A stretch of 64,000 nucleotides of DNA from Tellurirhabdus rosea (GCF_026278345.1 NZ_CP111085.1:4164501-4228500), one strand, 5' to 3'; shown: positions 33,718 through 42,672, counted from the stretch's first letter. The notes: generated by a model from the sequence alone, not told the origin. Numbers and translations are program-made.

Positions 33718-34523
33718 TTCGACTCTCGCTGCGGATGCCCCGTCTGTTTGCGGAAGGTCCGGGAGACCTGCACGGGAGTCTGGACCTGCCGCCGGGCAGC
33801 CTGACCGCCCTCGTCGGGCCATCCGGAGCGGGGAAAAGTACGCTGCTGCGCGTGCTGGCGGGTCTGGAAACACCGCCCGAAGGCCGGGTGGAGGCAGGCG
33901 AGGTGATCTGGCTGGACACGGCCCGCCGCCGCTTTCTCCCGCCCCAGCAGCGTTCGGTCGGGTTTGTGTTTCAGGATACGGCGCTGTTTCCGAACATGAC
34001 CGTCCGGGGCAATCTGGCCTATGCCGCGCCGTCCGGCGACCGGGCGGTGGTCGATGAACTGCTGGAACTGACCGGGCTTCAGCCGTTTGCCGACCGAAGG
34101 CCCTCGACCCTTTCGGGAGGGCAGCGGCAGCGGGTGGCGCTGGCCCGGGCCCTGGTGCGGCGGCCGGTCCTGCTGCTGCTCGACGAACCGTTTTCGGCCC
34201 TCGACCCCGAATCCGCCCGTTTTCTGCGCGGCGAACTGCTGCGCCTGCATCGGCAGATGGGTACCACCACGCTGCTGGTCAGCCATAACGAAGACGACGT
34301 GCGGCACCTGGCCGACCGGGTGGTCCGGATGCAGCACGGGCAATGGACAACGGAAGAGGCCGCTCCGGGACCGGGCCGGACGTTCAGGCTCCGGATTACG
34401 GCCGTGTTTTACGACGAAAAAGAAAAATTGTGGGTTGTCGAAACAGAAACCGGCCATTTTCGGTCCGCCGACCCCGTCTGGAGCACCGCCCGGACCGGCG
34501 ACGAACTCCGTTTGGGCGAGTAG
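33714..34523 (+). CDS. modC: Molybdate ABC transporter ATPase
   Basis: 269 residues. Walker A GPSGAGKSTLLRVL, signature LSGGQRQRVALARALV, Walker B LLLLDEPFSALD, H-loop LLVSHNEDDVRHLA. A short C-terminal beta extension (FRLRITAVFYDEKEKLWVVE) stands in for the TOBE/MOP domain, much shorter than in E. coli ModC. A 4-base overlap with modB means tight translational coupling. A weak hairpin (34542-34568) follows the stop. Confidence 0.9.
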   Translation: MIRLSLRMPRLFAEGPGDLHGSLDLPPGSLTALVGPSGAGKSTLLRVLAGLETPPEGRVEAGEVIWLDTARRRFLPPQQRSVGFVFQDTALFPNMTVRGNLAYAAPSGDRAVVDELLELTGLQPFADRRPSTLSGGQRQRVALARALVRRPVLLLLDEPFSALDPESARFLRGELLRLHRQMGTTTLLVSHNEDDVRHLADRVVRMQHGQWTTEEAAPGPGRTFRLRITAVFYDEKEKLWVVETETGHFRSADPVWSTARTGDELRLGE

Positions 34524-34541
34524 CCAAGTCGGCTGCCGGAT

Positions 34542-34572
34542 AGGACCGTTCACTCAGTTCACGGTCCTTTGT
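34542..34572 (+). terminator. Weak hairpin after the mod operon
   Basis: AGGACCGT at 34542-34549 pairs with ACGGTCCT at 34561-34568 (8 bp, 11-base loop), followed by TTGTG. It lies 18 bases past the modC stop. It is a likely but weak terminator. Confidence 0.5.
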
Positions 34573-34661
34573 GTCAACTTTGTCACCAAGGTCATGTTCC
34601 TTTAGACAAATCAACAAGCGTGGCACTTCCGGATTTCCGGCTGTCGGGCTATCCTCCACCC

Positions 34662-35984
34662 ATGCATCAACCGATTGTTTCGTCTGATTTAGCAAAACAT
34701 CTACCACACCCGAAGCCCGAAGTCTGGGGCGGTATTGAATGTACAGTCAATCGCGTACAGGACGTTTATCATGACCAGCTCCTGCGCAACGGACATCATC
34801 ACCGGCCGGTCGATCTGATGCATTTGGCCGATCTGGGGCTCAAAACGCTGCGTTACCCGATGGTGTGGGAGCGCACGGCACCCCATCATCCGGATGACCT
34901 CGACTGGCGATGGTCCGACGAACGGCTTACGCTGCTGAAGCAGCAGGGAATCCGGCCTATTCTGGGACTGGTGCACCACGGCAGCGGCCCCGGCTACGCC
35001 TCGTTTGATACACCGGCGTTTGAGGAGGGGCTGGCGCGGTTTGCCCGCCATGTAGCCGAGCGCTACCCGTGGGTGGAAGATTACACGCCCGTCAACGAAC
35101 CGCTGACAACGGCCCGTTTCGCCGGGCTGTATGGACACTGGTATCCGCACACCCGTTCGGACCAGTCGTTTGCGCAGATTCTGCTGCGCGAGTGCCGGGC
35201 GACGATCAAGGCGATGCAGGAAATCCGGAAGGTACAGCCGGCGGCCCGGCTGATTCAGACCGACGATCTGGGCTACACGCATGCGGCGGCTCCGCTGACC
35301 TATCAGGCCGACTGGGAGAACGAGCGCCGCTGGCTCACCTGGGACCTGCTTTGCGGCCGCATCACGCCCGGCCATGCAATGTGGGACTATCTGCGCAGCT
35401 GCGGAATTACCGAAAGCGAACTCTGTTATTTTATCGAAAACGCCTGTCCGCCTTCCGTGATCGGCGTCAATCATTACCTGACCAGCGAACGGTTTCTGGA
35501 CCCCAACATCCGAAATTACCCCGAGCACATGCACGGCGGCAACGGGCGGCATCGGTACGTGGATACAGAAGTGGTCCGCGCCGCTCCCGACCAGCGGATA
35601 GGCGTGGGAGGCCTGCTGCTGCAGGCCTGGGAGCGCTACCATCTGCCGCTGGCCATTACGGAGGCGCACCTGGGCTGCACCGTCGACGAGCAGATTCGCT
35701 GGCTGATGGAAGTCTGGGAGCAGGTGCACGAGGCCCGCACGATGGGTGCCGACGTTCGGGCGATGACCGTCTGGGCCCTGCTGGGTTCCTACGACTGGCA
35801 TTGTCTGGTAACGCGCTGCGAGGGCTACTATGAGCCGGGGGCTTTCGACGTTCGTTCGGGAACGCCGGTCCGGACGCCCCTGGGCGATGTGGTGCAGCGC
35901 CTGGCGCTGGGCGAGCCCGTAGGCAGCCTGCGTCCGGAAGGGCCCGGCTGGTGGGAGTTCGTCCCGCAAAGCGAAGTGGCGTGA
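34662..35984 (+). CDS. GH1-like family glycosyl hydrolase
   Basis: 440 residues from the ATG at 34662 (MHQPIVSSDLAKHLPHPKPE); an earlier TTG/GTG start would run through the intergenic hairpin. EVWGGIECTVNRVQDVYHDQ, LKTLRYPMVWERTAP, the acid/base Glu in TPVNEPLTTARFAGLYGHWY, VIGVNHYLTSERFL and the presumed nucleophile in LAITEAHLGCT outline a GH1-type barrel. In many Bacteroidota this domain is fused to an RmlD-like sugar-nucleotide reductase; here it stands alone at about GH1 length. No signal peptide, so cytoplasmic. Substrate unknown. Confidence 0.82.
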   Translation: MHQPIVSSDLAKHLPHPKPEVWGGIECTVNRVQDVYHDQLLRNGHHHRPVDLMHLADLGLKTLRYPMVWERTAPHHPDDLDWRWSDERLTLLKQQGIRPILGLVHHGSGPGYASFDTPAFEEGLARFARHVAERYPWVEDYTPVNEPLTTARFAGLYGHWYPHTRSDQSFAQILLRECRATIKAMQEIRKVQPAARLIQTDDLGYTHAAAPLTYQADWENERRWLTWDLLCGRITPGHAMWDYLRSCGITESELCYFIENACPPSVIGVNHYLTSERFLDPNIRNYPEHMHGGNGRHRYVDTEVVRAAPDQRIGVGGLLLQAWERYHLPLAITEAHLGCTVDEQIRWLMEVWEQVHEARTMGADVRAMTVWALLGSYDWHCLVTRCEGYYEPGAFDVRSGTPVRTPLGDVVQRLALGEPVGSLRPEGPGWWEFVPQSEVA

Positions 35985-36054
35985 CGGACGAAACCGGCGG
36001 ACCGTTGCCTAATTGCCGGGCGGCGTAATTAAACTTTCTGGCGGGGGGTAGCTT

Positions 36055-36062
36055 TACCTTTG
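36055..36062 (+). promoter_or_regulatory. Promoter -7 element of the response regulator gene
   Basis: TACCTTTG at 36055-36062 fits TAnnTTTG exactly, 22 bases before the ATG at 36084. The -33 region is poor (TTTC near 36035), so the site may need an activator. Confidence 0.4.
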
Positions 36063-36083
36063 TTTGATAACCGAGTCCACATC

Positions 36084-36569
36084 ATGTCTCAGATAAGCAG
36101 AGGAAGCACCCGCCGCCAGGAAAAACGCATTCGTTTACTCATTGTAGAAGATAATCCTGACCACTCCTTTTTCATCCTGAAAGCCATTCAGGAAAGCTTC
36201 AGCGCCGCCGATCCGGTACTGGTCACGACCGAGGAAACAGCCCTGGAGTATCTGGAACGCTGTGCGATCAATCCGCAGGAAATGCCGCTGCTGGTGCTGC
36301 TGGATCTTTATTTTCCCACGCGGGAGAAGGGGCTTGCGCTGCTGCGGGCCATCAAGGACCAACCCGCGCCGGTAAGCCAGGTGCCGGTTGTGGTTTTCAG
36401 CAGTTCGTCCGCCGAGGAAGACATTTCGGATTCGTACGAGCAGGGAGTGAACTCCTACGTGGTGAAGCCTATGAGTTACGACGCCTGGCGGGAATATTTT
36501 CAGGCCCTGCGGGAGTACTGGATGGACGTCGTTTCGCTGCCTGACCAGCGGTTTACCCAGTTTCTTTAA
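36084..36569 (+). CDS. Single-domain response regulator (Rcp1-like)
   Basis: 161 residues from the ATG at 36084. RIRLLIVEDNPDHSFFILKA gives the acidic pocket (Glu22, Asp23). LLVLLDLYFPTREKGLALLR gives the phosphoacceptor Asp74, VVVFSSSSAEED the switch Ser/Thr, and SYVVKPMSYDAW the Lys128. It has no output domain, so it likely acts by protein contact or in a phosphorelay. It converges on the LytTR-domain gene, with a shared terminator. No histidine kinase in the window. Confidence 0.9.
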   Translation: MSQISRGSTRRQEKRIRLLIVEDNPDHSFFILKAIQESFSAADPVLVTTEETALEYLERCAINPQEMPLLVLLDLYFPTREKGLALLRAIKDQPAPVSQVPVVVFSSSSAEEDISDSYEQGVNSYVVKPMSYDAWREYFQALREYWMDVVSLPDQRFTQFL

Positions 36570-36583
36570 AAGCCCGAAAAGGG

Positions 36584-36608
36584 CGGGTGGCCCGAATCAG
36601 GCCACCCG
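36584..36608. terminator. Hairpin between convergent genes
   Basis: CGGGTGGCC at 36584-36592 pairs with GGCCACCCG at 36600-36608 (9 bp, 7-base loop). It covers the last codons and stop of the leftward LytTR gene and lies 15 bases past the response regulator stop. Confidence 0.6.
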
Positions 36609-37409
36609 AAAACCGGAATAGGTGCTCCGGACCGATGGGGGAGTCGGCAATGTCGCCGCAAAACCCAGCCAGAACCGGAAGACTTTCTCGATCATACGCA
36701 TAAAATGAAGCGGGTCCGCCGACAGGGCGACGACCGAACTGACGCCGAACTGATACGCCCGCGTAACCAGCGACGGGCTTCCCGAAGGCACCAGCAGCAG
36801 GATGGGCACGGCTCCGAACGAGGGGTGCATCTTGAATTTGCCGATCGGGCCGTTTCCGCTCACATCATCTTCTTCCAGCAGAATCAGCGACGGCCGGTTT
36901 CGGGACCGGGTCATGTATTTTTCAAGGGCCGAATCCGTCATCACGATATCAACTGTACAACTGGGCCATTTTTCCGCCATCAGCTGCCGGATCAGCAGCC
37001 CGCGGATTTCGTTGCGGGTGAAGAACAAAACCCGCTGCCCGGTAGCGGTTGCCGCCGGTTTTGCCGGACGGACCGCCAGGCGGGATTCCGGACGGACCAG
37101 GTTGGGCAGCAGCTCTTCCAGTGCCTGCCAGCGGCGGCGGCCAACGGGCAGCACCGCTCCACCCCGCAACTGCAGACTGCCGGCCATCTTGGCCCGCTGC
37201 GGGGCCTCCACACTCTCCACGTAGTACGGGTTTACGAGCACGGTCTTGTGCGACCGGAAGAAGCCGGACAACCGTTTTTCAAAGTAGCACAACGGTTTGG
37301 CCGTCAGCACTTTGCGCCCGTCGCTGAAGTGTATCCAGGAGTAATTGCTGTACCCTTTCAGGTACGCAATAAGGGCCGGGTACTGAATGAGTTCATTGAT
37401 CAAAAACAT
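36597..37409 (-). CDS. LytTR DNA-binding protein with C-terminal degenerate receiver domain
   Basis: 270 residues from the ATG at 37409 (MFLINELIQYPALIAYLKGY). Residues 1-97 are a LytTR domain (YSNYSWIHFSDGRKVLTAKP, FFRSHKTVLVNPYYVESVEA, LQLRGGAVLPVGRRRW). Residues about 123-255 look like a receiver fold (QRVLFFTRNEIRGLLIRQLM, SLILLEEDDV, AVPILLLVPSGSP, YQFGVSSVVALSADPLHFMR). The phosphoacceptor position is LLEEDD, with Glu in place of Asp, and the conserved Lys is absent. The usual order is receiver first, then LytTR; here it is reversed. It probably acts as a phosphorylation-independent transcription factor. Confidence 0.75.
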   Translation of the reverse strand: MFLINELIQYPALIAYLKGYSNYSWIHFSDGRKVLTAKPLCYFEKRLSGFFRSHKTVLVNPYYVESVEAPQRAKMAGSLQLRGGAVLPVGRRRWQALEELLPNLVRPESRLAVRPAKPAATATGQRVLFFTRNEIRGLLIRQLMAEKWPSCTVDIVMTDSALEKYMTRSRNRPSLILLEEDDVSGNGPIGKFKMHPSFGAVPILLLVPSGSPSLVTRAYQFGVSSVVALSADPLHFMRMIEKVFRFWLGFAATLPTPPSVRSTYSGFRVA

Positions 37410-37420
37410 CGGTAGATATG

Positions 37421-37448
37421 CCAAAGCCCCTGCATGCAGGGGCTTTGG
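37421..37448 (-). promoter_or_regulatory. 28-bp perfect palindrome upstream of the LytTR gene
   Basis: CCAAAGCCCCTGCA at 37421-37434 is directly followed by its exact complement to 37448. It lies 12 bases before the ATG at 37409 and 137 bases past the asnS stop. It may be an operator, a 5'-leader hairpin of the LytTR gene, or a U-tract-less terminator of asnS. Confidence 0.5.
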
Positions 37449-37584
37449 GCTAAATGGTGTTCTCGAATTTACTAAAACCCGACCAATATACGTCCAACTT
37501 TTTTGAAAAGTTAGCTAATGCAGAAACGGTGCTTTACGGAGACAATTTTTCGCTTTGCCAGACAAGTGCCTGAGCGCGTTCTGT

Positions 37585-39024
37585 TTAGAAATCAGCCGAT
37601 TTGGGTGTCCGGGGGAACGGGATAACGTCGCGGATATTGCCCATGCCGGTCACAAAGAGCACCAGCCGCTCGAAGCCAAGTCCGAAGCCCGCGTGCGGGG
37701 CCGTCCCGAACTGCCGGGTTTCGAGGTACCACCAGAGGCTTTCCGGCTCGATGCCTACTTCCTTGACGCGCATCAGCAGTTTTTCGTAATCGTCCTCCCG
37801 CTGCGAGCCGCCGATGATCTCGCCAATGCCGGGAAACAGCACGTCCATGGCCCGCACCGTTTTCCCGTCCTCGTCCAGCTTCATGTAGAACGCCTTGATT
37901 TCGCGGGGGTAGTTGGTCAGGATGACGGGTTTTTTGAAATGCTTCTCCACCAGATACCGTTCGTGCTCCGATTGCAGGTCGATACCCCATTTGACATCGT
38001 ACTGAAACTGGCCTTTTTTGTGCGGCTTCGATTGCAGCAGGATGTCGATAGCCTCGGTGTACGTGAGCCGTTCGAAGTTATTATCGACCACGAAGCGCAG
38101 CTTTTCGAGCAGCGACAGTTCGCTCTGTTCTTCCTTTTTTTTCGTTTTTTCTTCTTCTTTCAGCCGGTTTTCGAGAAACGCCAGGTCGTCGGCGCAGTGT
38201 TCGAGGGCGTAGCCGATGACGTTTTTGACGAAATCTTCGGCCAGATTCATGTTATCTTCCAGTTCGTAGAAGGCCATTTCGGGCTCAATCATCCAGAACT
38301 CGGCGAGGTGGCGGGTCGTGTTGGAGTTTTCGGCGCGGAAGGTGGGGCCGAAGGTGTAGATTTTTCCGAGGGCCAGGGCGCCGAGCTCGCCTTCGAGCTG
38401 GCCCGAGACGGTCAGGTTGGTTTCGCGGCCGAAGAAGTCCTGTTTGTAGTCAATGGCTCCTTCTTCGTTGCGCGGCGGGTTGGTCATGTCCAGCGTTGTC
38501 ACGCGGAACATTTCCCCGGCTCCTTCGGCGTCGGAAGCCGTGATGATGGGGGTGTGCAGGTAATAAAAGCCGTTGTCGTTGAAGTACTTATGCACGGCGT
38601 AGGCCAGTGCGTGGCGGATGCGCAGCACGGCGCTGAACGTGTTGGTCCGCGGCCGCAGGTGGGCGATTTCGCGCAGGAATTCGAGCGAGTGCTTTTTGGG
38701 CTGCAGCGGGTACTTGTCGGGGTCCGCCGTGCCGTAGACGTGCAGGTCCGAAAGCTGGATTTCGACTTTCTGGCCCGCGCCCTGCGATTCGACGAGCGTG
38801 CCCGTGGCGGCGACGCACGAGCCGGTCGTGACCAGTTTCAGCAGGTCTTCGGCAAACTGGCCGGGCTGGGCGACGGCCTGGATGGTGTGGATGGTAGAGC
38901 CGTCGTTGAGGGCAATGAAAATGGCGTTTTTACTTTCGCGCTTGGTCCGCACCCAACCCCGCACCGTCACGGTCTGGCTGATTTCGGCGGCGGTCAATAC
39001 GTGCTTGATGGGCTGATAACTCAT
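37585..39024 (-). CDS. asnS: Asparaginyl-tRNA synthetase
   Basis: 479 residues. The OB-fold anticodon-binding domain ([25 protein letters not shown]) is at 15-110. The class IIb catalytic core has motif 2 [20 protein letters not shown] and motif 3 [20 protein letters not shown]. AsnRS-type MIEPEMAF replaces the aspartyl form. Length and the charged insertion near 290 ([14 protein letters not shown]) match Bacteroidota AsnRS. It charges tRNA-Asn in the cytoplasm. It is divergent from rpoN. Confidence 0.97.
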   Translation of the reverse strand: MSYQPIKHVLTAAEISQTVTVRGWVRTKRESKNAIFIALNDGSTIHTIQAVAQPGQFAEDLLKLVTTGSCVAATGTLVESQGAGQKVEIQLSDLHVYGTADPDKYPLQPKKHSLEFLREIAHLRPRTNTFSAVLRIRHALAYAVHKYFNDNGFYYLHTPIITASDAEGAGEMFRVTTLDMTNPPRNEEGAIDYKQDFFGRETNLTVSGQLEGELGALALGKIYTFGPTFRAENSNTTRHLAEFWMIEPEMAFYELEDNMNLAEDFVKNVIGYALEHCADDLAFLENRLKEEEKTKKKEEQSELSLLEKLRFVVDNNFERLTYTEAIDILLQSKPHKKGQFQYDVKWGIDLQSEHERYLVEKHFKKPVILTNYPREIKAFYMKLDEDGKTVRAMDVLFPGIGEIIGGSQREDDYEKLLMRVKEVGIEPESLWWYLETRQFGTAPHAGFGLGFERLVLFVTGMGNIRDVIPFPRTPKSADF

Positions 39025-39448
39025 ATAATCTTTAGAATGAATGGCTTAGCGGCTCCGGCCGGCGGTTGGTCCCGTTCCGGCGAACGTCTTTTCCAAACCT
39101 GAACCAGGAACCATAGACGATAAATGGATTTAAAACCGGTATTGAGCAGGCTGCGCCTGCGCGCGGAAAAGAGCCGTAAAGGTACTGATTTCGTTCAGAA
39201 ACTGACAGAGGCCCCGCCACAGATTGCCCGCTGGGTCAAAATTCCTTTGGCTCAGATATTATCGGTTAAGTTTTTGTACATCAAACCATTGCATGATTAT
39301 TGCTATACCCGGTGGTCGGGAGTCTGAACAAAAATTTGTAATATTGGTCTGGTATTTGTGAAAACGGGCGCTTCCGGTTCACGCGCGGAACGGGAGTCGG
39401 ATCGGTTTCAGGCCGTAGACTCAGCGTAAATTGCTTACACACTAACCC
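39025..39448. other. Divergent intergenic region between asnS and rpoN
   Basis: 424 bases holding both promoters. A 67-residue open frame at 39124-39327 has no family features and is not called. TTTG near 39334 followed by GGTATTTG is a poor promoter-like match for rpoN. No strong hairpin or RNA gene is seen. Confidence 0.4.
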
Positions 39449-40903
39449 ATGCAGAAATTAAGTCTTAGCCAGTCGTTGCAGCAAAAGCTGTCCCCGCAGC
39501 AAATCCAGTTTATCAAACTGCTGCAGATTCCGACGGCCGAACTGGACACGCGAATTGAAGAAGAACTGGAAATCAATCCGGCGCTGGAAGAGGGGATGGA
39601 CGAGTTTGACAATGACCAGTCTGAAGATGATCCCTTTGCCGATGAGTATGGCGACGACTACAAGGACCGCAGCGACGATGTAGACCTGGGCAGTTACCTG
39701 AACGACGAAGAATACGGGGGGTACAAAATGCAGGGCGACGGCAATTATGCCGAAGAAGAGCGCGAAATGCCGCTGGCGACGGCCTCGTCGCTGCTCGACG
39801 CCCTGATGCAGCAGCTGGGCTACCTCAACCTGGACGAACAGCAGCGCCTCATCGGCGAACAGCTTATCGGCAGTATTGAAAGTGACGGCTACATCCGCCG
39901 CTCGATGCAGGCGATTGTGAACGACCTGGCGTTTTCGCATAACATCTTCACCGACGTCGAGGAACTGGAGGTGGTGCTCCAGAAAATCCAGAGCTTCGAC
40001 CCGCCGGGCATCGCCGCCCGAACTCTGCAGGAATGCCTCGTCCTACAACTGCAGCGCAAGGATACCTCCGACGGAAACGTGCGGATGGCCATCCGGATCA
40101 TCAACGATTTCTTTGAGGAATTTTCGAAAAAACACTTCGATAAGATTCAGAAGCGCCTGAACATCAGCGAAGACCGGCTGAAAAAGATCATTCAGCTGAT
40201 TACGAAGCTGAATCCCAAGCCGGGTTCGGTGGAAGGGGATGTGGGCGGGGCGCAGTACCTGATTCCGGATTTTATCCTGACCAACAACAACGGCAAACTC
40301 GAACTGACGCTCAACTCGCGCAACGCGCCCGAACTGCGCATCAGCCGGTCGTTTGCCGAAATGATGGACACCTACGAGAAAAGCGACAAGAACAACAAGG
40401 CGCTGAAAGAAACCGTCTCGTTCGTGAAGCAGAAACTCGACGCGGCCAAGTGGTTCATCGACGCCATCAAACAGCGGCAGGCCACACTGCTGAAGACGAT
40501 GAACGCCATCGTCAAATTCCAGTACGATTTCTTCCTGACGGGCGACGAAACGAAGCTGCGGCCGATGATTCTGAAAGACATCGCCCAACTGATCGACATG
40601 GACGTTTCGACCGTTTCGCGGGTCGCCAACAGCAAGTCCGTGCAGACCGAGTTCGGCATTTATCCGCTGAAATACTTCTTCTCCGAGGGCATTTCGACCG
40701 ATTCGGGCGAAGACGTCAGCAGTCGTGAAGTGAAGAACATTCTGAAGGAATTTATCGACAACGAGCCGAAGAGCAACCCGCTTTCGGACGATAAGCTGGA
40801 AAAAATGCTTAACGAACGGGGCTACAACATCGCCCGCCGCACGGTGGCCAAATACCGCGAACAACTCAATATCCCCGTAGCCCGGCTGCGGAAGCAATTG
40901 TAA
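39449..40903 (+). CDS. rpoN: RNA polymerase sigma-54 factor
   Basis: 484 residues. Region I is Gln/Leu-rich (LSQSLQQKLSPQQIQFIKLL, ELEINPALEEG). An acidic region II follows (FDNDQSEDDPFADEYGDDYK). The core-binding and HTH parts are present (LQSFDPPGIAART-like, MDVSTVSRVANSKSVQTEFG, PLKYFFSEGIS), and the C-terminal RpoN box NIARRTVAKYREQLNIPVAR. Full length. It directs transcription at -24/-12 promoters with enhancer-binding proteins, none of which is in this window. Confidence 0.97.
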   Translation: MQKLSLSQSLQQKLSPQQIQFIKLLQIPTAELDTRIEEELEINPALEEGMDEFDNDQSEDDPFADEYGDDYKDRSDDVDLGSYLNDEEYGGYKMQGDGNYAEEEREMPLATASSLLDALMQQLGYLNLDEQQRLIGEQLIGSIESDGYIRRSMQAIVNDLAFSHNIFTDVEELEVVLQKIQSFDPPGIAARTLQECLVLQLQRKDTSDGNVRMAIRIINDFFEEFSKKHFDKIQKRLNISEDRLKKIIQLITKLNPKPGSVEGDVGGAQYLIPDFILTNNNGKLELTLNSRNAPELRISRSFAEMMDTYEKSDKNNKALKETVSFVKQKLDAAKWFIDAIKQRQATLLKTMNAIVKFQYDFFLTGDETKLRPMILKDIAQLIDMDVSTVSRVANSKSVQTEFGIYPLKYFFSEGISTDSGEDVSSREVKNILKEFIDNEPKSNPLSDDKLEKMLNERGYNIARRTVAKYREQLNIPVARLRKQL

Positions 40904-40905
40904 TA

Positions 40906-41016
40906 AAAGTCGTAAGTCAGTCGTAAGCGGTAAGTCGCTCCGCCTCAATTTGAAACTGGCGGAGCGACTTACCGCTTACGACTGACTGACTTACGACTCA
41001 CCGACTTACGACTTTT
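40906..41016 (+). repeat. Intergenic word-palindrome element R7
   Basis: A perfect 27-bp inverted repeat pairs 40918-40944 with 40958-40984, and further AAGTCGTAAGTC words lie outside. The core is GCTCCGCC...GGCGGAGC, the cleanest copy of the motif shared by several elements. It starts three bases after the rpoN stop and ends next to the GTG start (41020) of the PAP2-like gene. Confidence 0.82.
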
Positions 41017-41019
41017 TCT

Positions 41020-41655
41020 GTGAACACCCCGCTTGCCCGCTTTCTTTCCGTTGTGTTTCACCCGCTGCTGATTCCGACCCTGCTGTTCGGGTTGCTCCTG
41101 ATCGGCGTACCGGGTGCGGTGGGTGCCGACACTTTTAGTCTGCGTGTCCGGCTGAATCTGCTGGTGCTGATTGCGCTCGGGACGTTTCTGCTGCCCGCGC
41201 TGCTGATTACGCTGCTCCACCGGGCGGGTTATGTGCGCAGTCTGCACATGGAAGAACTCACCGACCGCCGCGTGCCGTACTTTCTGACGGCCGTTCTTTA
41301 CACCACGCTGACGCTGTTGTTCACGTTCCGACTGGAGCAACTGGCCACGATTGCGCCGGGAATCGGCATCATTCTCGCCAGTGTGACCGTTTCGGTGACG
41401 CTGGTAGGGCTCATCAGCATTTTCTGGAAAATCAGCGCCCACAGCGTCAGCATGAGCGGGATGATCGGCGCGTTGCTCGGCATCACGATTCAGCAGGGCG
41501 AAGACCGGCTGTTTTTTCCGCTGCTGGTGCTGGTGGCGCTGACGGGCATGGTCGGTACGGCGCGGCTGTACCTGAACGCCCACACGCCCGCGCAGGTCTG
41601 GGCGGGCTACGGCCTGGGACTGGCCGTAGGGCTGGCCTGTACCCTCGGGCTTTAG
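41020..41655 (+). CDS. PAP2-superfamily-like integral membrane protein
   Basis: 211 residues from a GTG at 41020 right after element R7. Six hydrophobic helices. WKISAHSVSMSGMIGALLGI and ARLYLNAHTPAQVWAGYGLG match the second and third PAP2 motifs (SxHxxG and SRxxLxxHxxxDVxxG), with Ala for Ser before the Arg. Probably a membrane phospholipid/undecaprenyl-pyrophosphate phosphatase relative, possibly with altered activity. The GTG start is the only plausible one in frame. Confidence 0.75.
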   Translation: MNTPLARFLSVVFHPLLIPTLLFGLLLIGVPGAVGADTFSLRVRLNLLVLIALGTFLLPALLITLLHRAGYVRSLHMEELTDRRVPYFLTAVLYTTLTLLFTFRLEQLATIAPGIGIILASVTVSVTLVGLISIFWKISAHSVSMSGMIGALLGITIQQGEDRLFFPLLVLVALTGMVGTARLYLNAHTPAQVWAGYGLGLAVGLACTLGL

Positions 41656-41767
41656 CCCGGAGTCCGGCCTAACCAGGACAAAAACAACCCGCTCCACCCG
41701 GACCCGAAGTTGCCAACGTCCCGCTTTTTTCGGTTATTGAAACCTTTCATTCATCCATCCTGAAACC

Positions 41768-42556
41768 ATGTTCGAAACCCTTCTCTACGACGTTGCCGAC
41801 GGCGTTTGCCGCATCACGCTCAACCGTCCCCAGGTTTACAATGCCCTCAGTCCGCAGCTGATCCGGGAAATCACCGCCGCCGTCGAGGCCGCCGGGGCCG
41901 ATGCAGCGGTGCGGGTAGTCGTGCTGACCGGCGCTGGCGACAAAGCCTTCTGTTCGGGAGCCGACCTGAAAGAGGGTGTGGCCACCGGAGCGGGTGGGCT
42001 GGCGCTGGGCGATTCGCTGCGGAGCGGCTACCATCCGATGATTCTGGCCATTCGGAAGCTGCCGAAACCCGTCATTGGTCGTCTGAACGGCGTGGCGGCG
42101 GGAGCGGGCTGTTCGCTGGCGCTGGCCTGCGACGTGCTGATTGCGGCCGATGAAGCGTATCTGAGCCAGATTTTTGTGAACATCGGCCTGATGCCGGATG
42201 CGGGTTCGACGTTTTTTCTGCCGCGGTTGGTGGGGCCGCTGAAGGCCTTCGAGCTGTGCAGCACCGGTCGCCGGGTGTACGGGCCGGAGGCGGCGCAACT
42301 GGGTCTGGTCAGCCGTTCGGTACCCGCCGCCGCGCTGGACGAGGCTGTCCGCGAAGTGGTAGCCTATTACGCCGCCGCCCCGACGGCCGCCATCGGGGCC
42401 ATGAAGCAGGTGCTCAACCAGTCGCTGTACTCGAATCTGGAGGACCAGCTGGAGCAGGAGGCCGTTCATCAGGACAGCCTGGGCCGGTCGGCCGATGCGG
42501 CCGAAGGAATCATGGCCTTTCTGACGAAGCGGAAGCCGGCGTTTCGGGGTTTATGA
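41768..42556 (+). CDS. Crotonase-family enoyl-CoA hydratase/isomerase, PaaG-like
   Basis: 262 residues. ITLNRPQVYNALSPQLIREI, AFCSGADLKEGVA and LNGVAAGAGCSLALACDVLI form the oxyanion hole and CoA site. In VNIGLMPDAGSTFFLPRLVG, Asp stands at the position of the second catalytic Glu, as in PaaG-type 1,2-epoxyphenylacetyl-CoA or enoyl isomerases. C-terminal helices are complete. It acts on acyl-CoA in the cytoplasm. No other fatty acid or phenylacetate genes are close. Confidence 0.88.
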   Translation: MFETLLYDVADGVCRITLNRPQVYNALSPQLIREITAAVEAAGADAAVRVVVLTGAGDKAFCSGADLKEGVATGAGGLALGDSLRSGYHPMILAIRKLPKPVIGRLNGVAAGAGCSLALACDVLIAADEAYLSQIFVNIGLMPDAGSTFFLPRLVGPLKAFELCSTGRRVYGPEAAQLGLVSRSVPAAALDEAVREVVAYYAAAPTAAIGAMKQVLNQSLYSNLEDQLEQEAVHQDSLGRSADAAEGIMAFLTKRKPAFRGL

Positions 42557-42641
42557 GAAAAAAAACAAAAATTTTTCTGCCTGTTTTTCAGTGGATTCCC
42601 GCTTGGGGCGGCAGGAAAGCACATTTTTTCAGGATCAGGGC

Positions 42642-42672
42642 TTTGGATTTTTAAAATGACTTCCTACCTTTG
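42642..42672 (+). promoter_or_regulatory. Promoter of tRNA-Arg
   Basis: TTTG at 42642-42645, 19-base spacer, TACCTTTG at 42665-42672. Both halves match the Bacteroidota housekeeping consensus exactly. The tRNA starts 50 bases downstream. Confidence 0.8.

Noticed and set aside
37555-39102. 515-residue plus-strand frame rich in Phe, Val and Asp
   Set aside because: Exact antisense of asnS.
39124-39327. 67-residue frame between asnS and rpoN
   Set aside because: No family features, poor start, and it lies in the promoter region of both genes.
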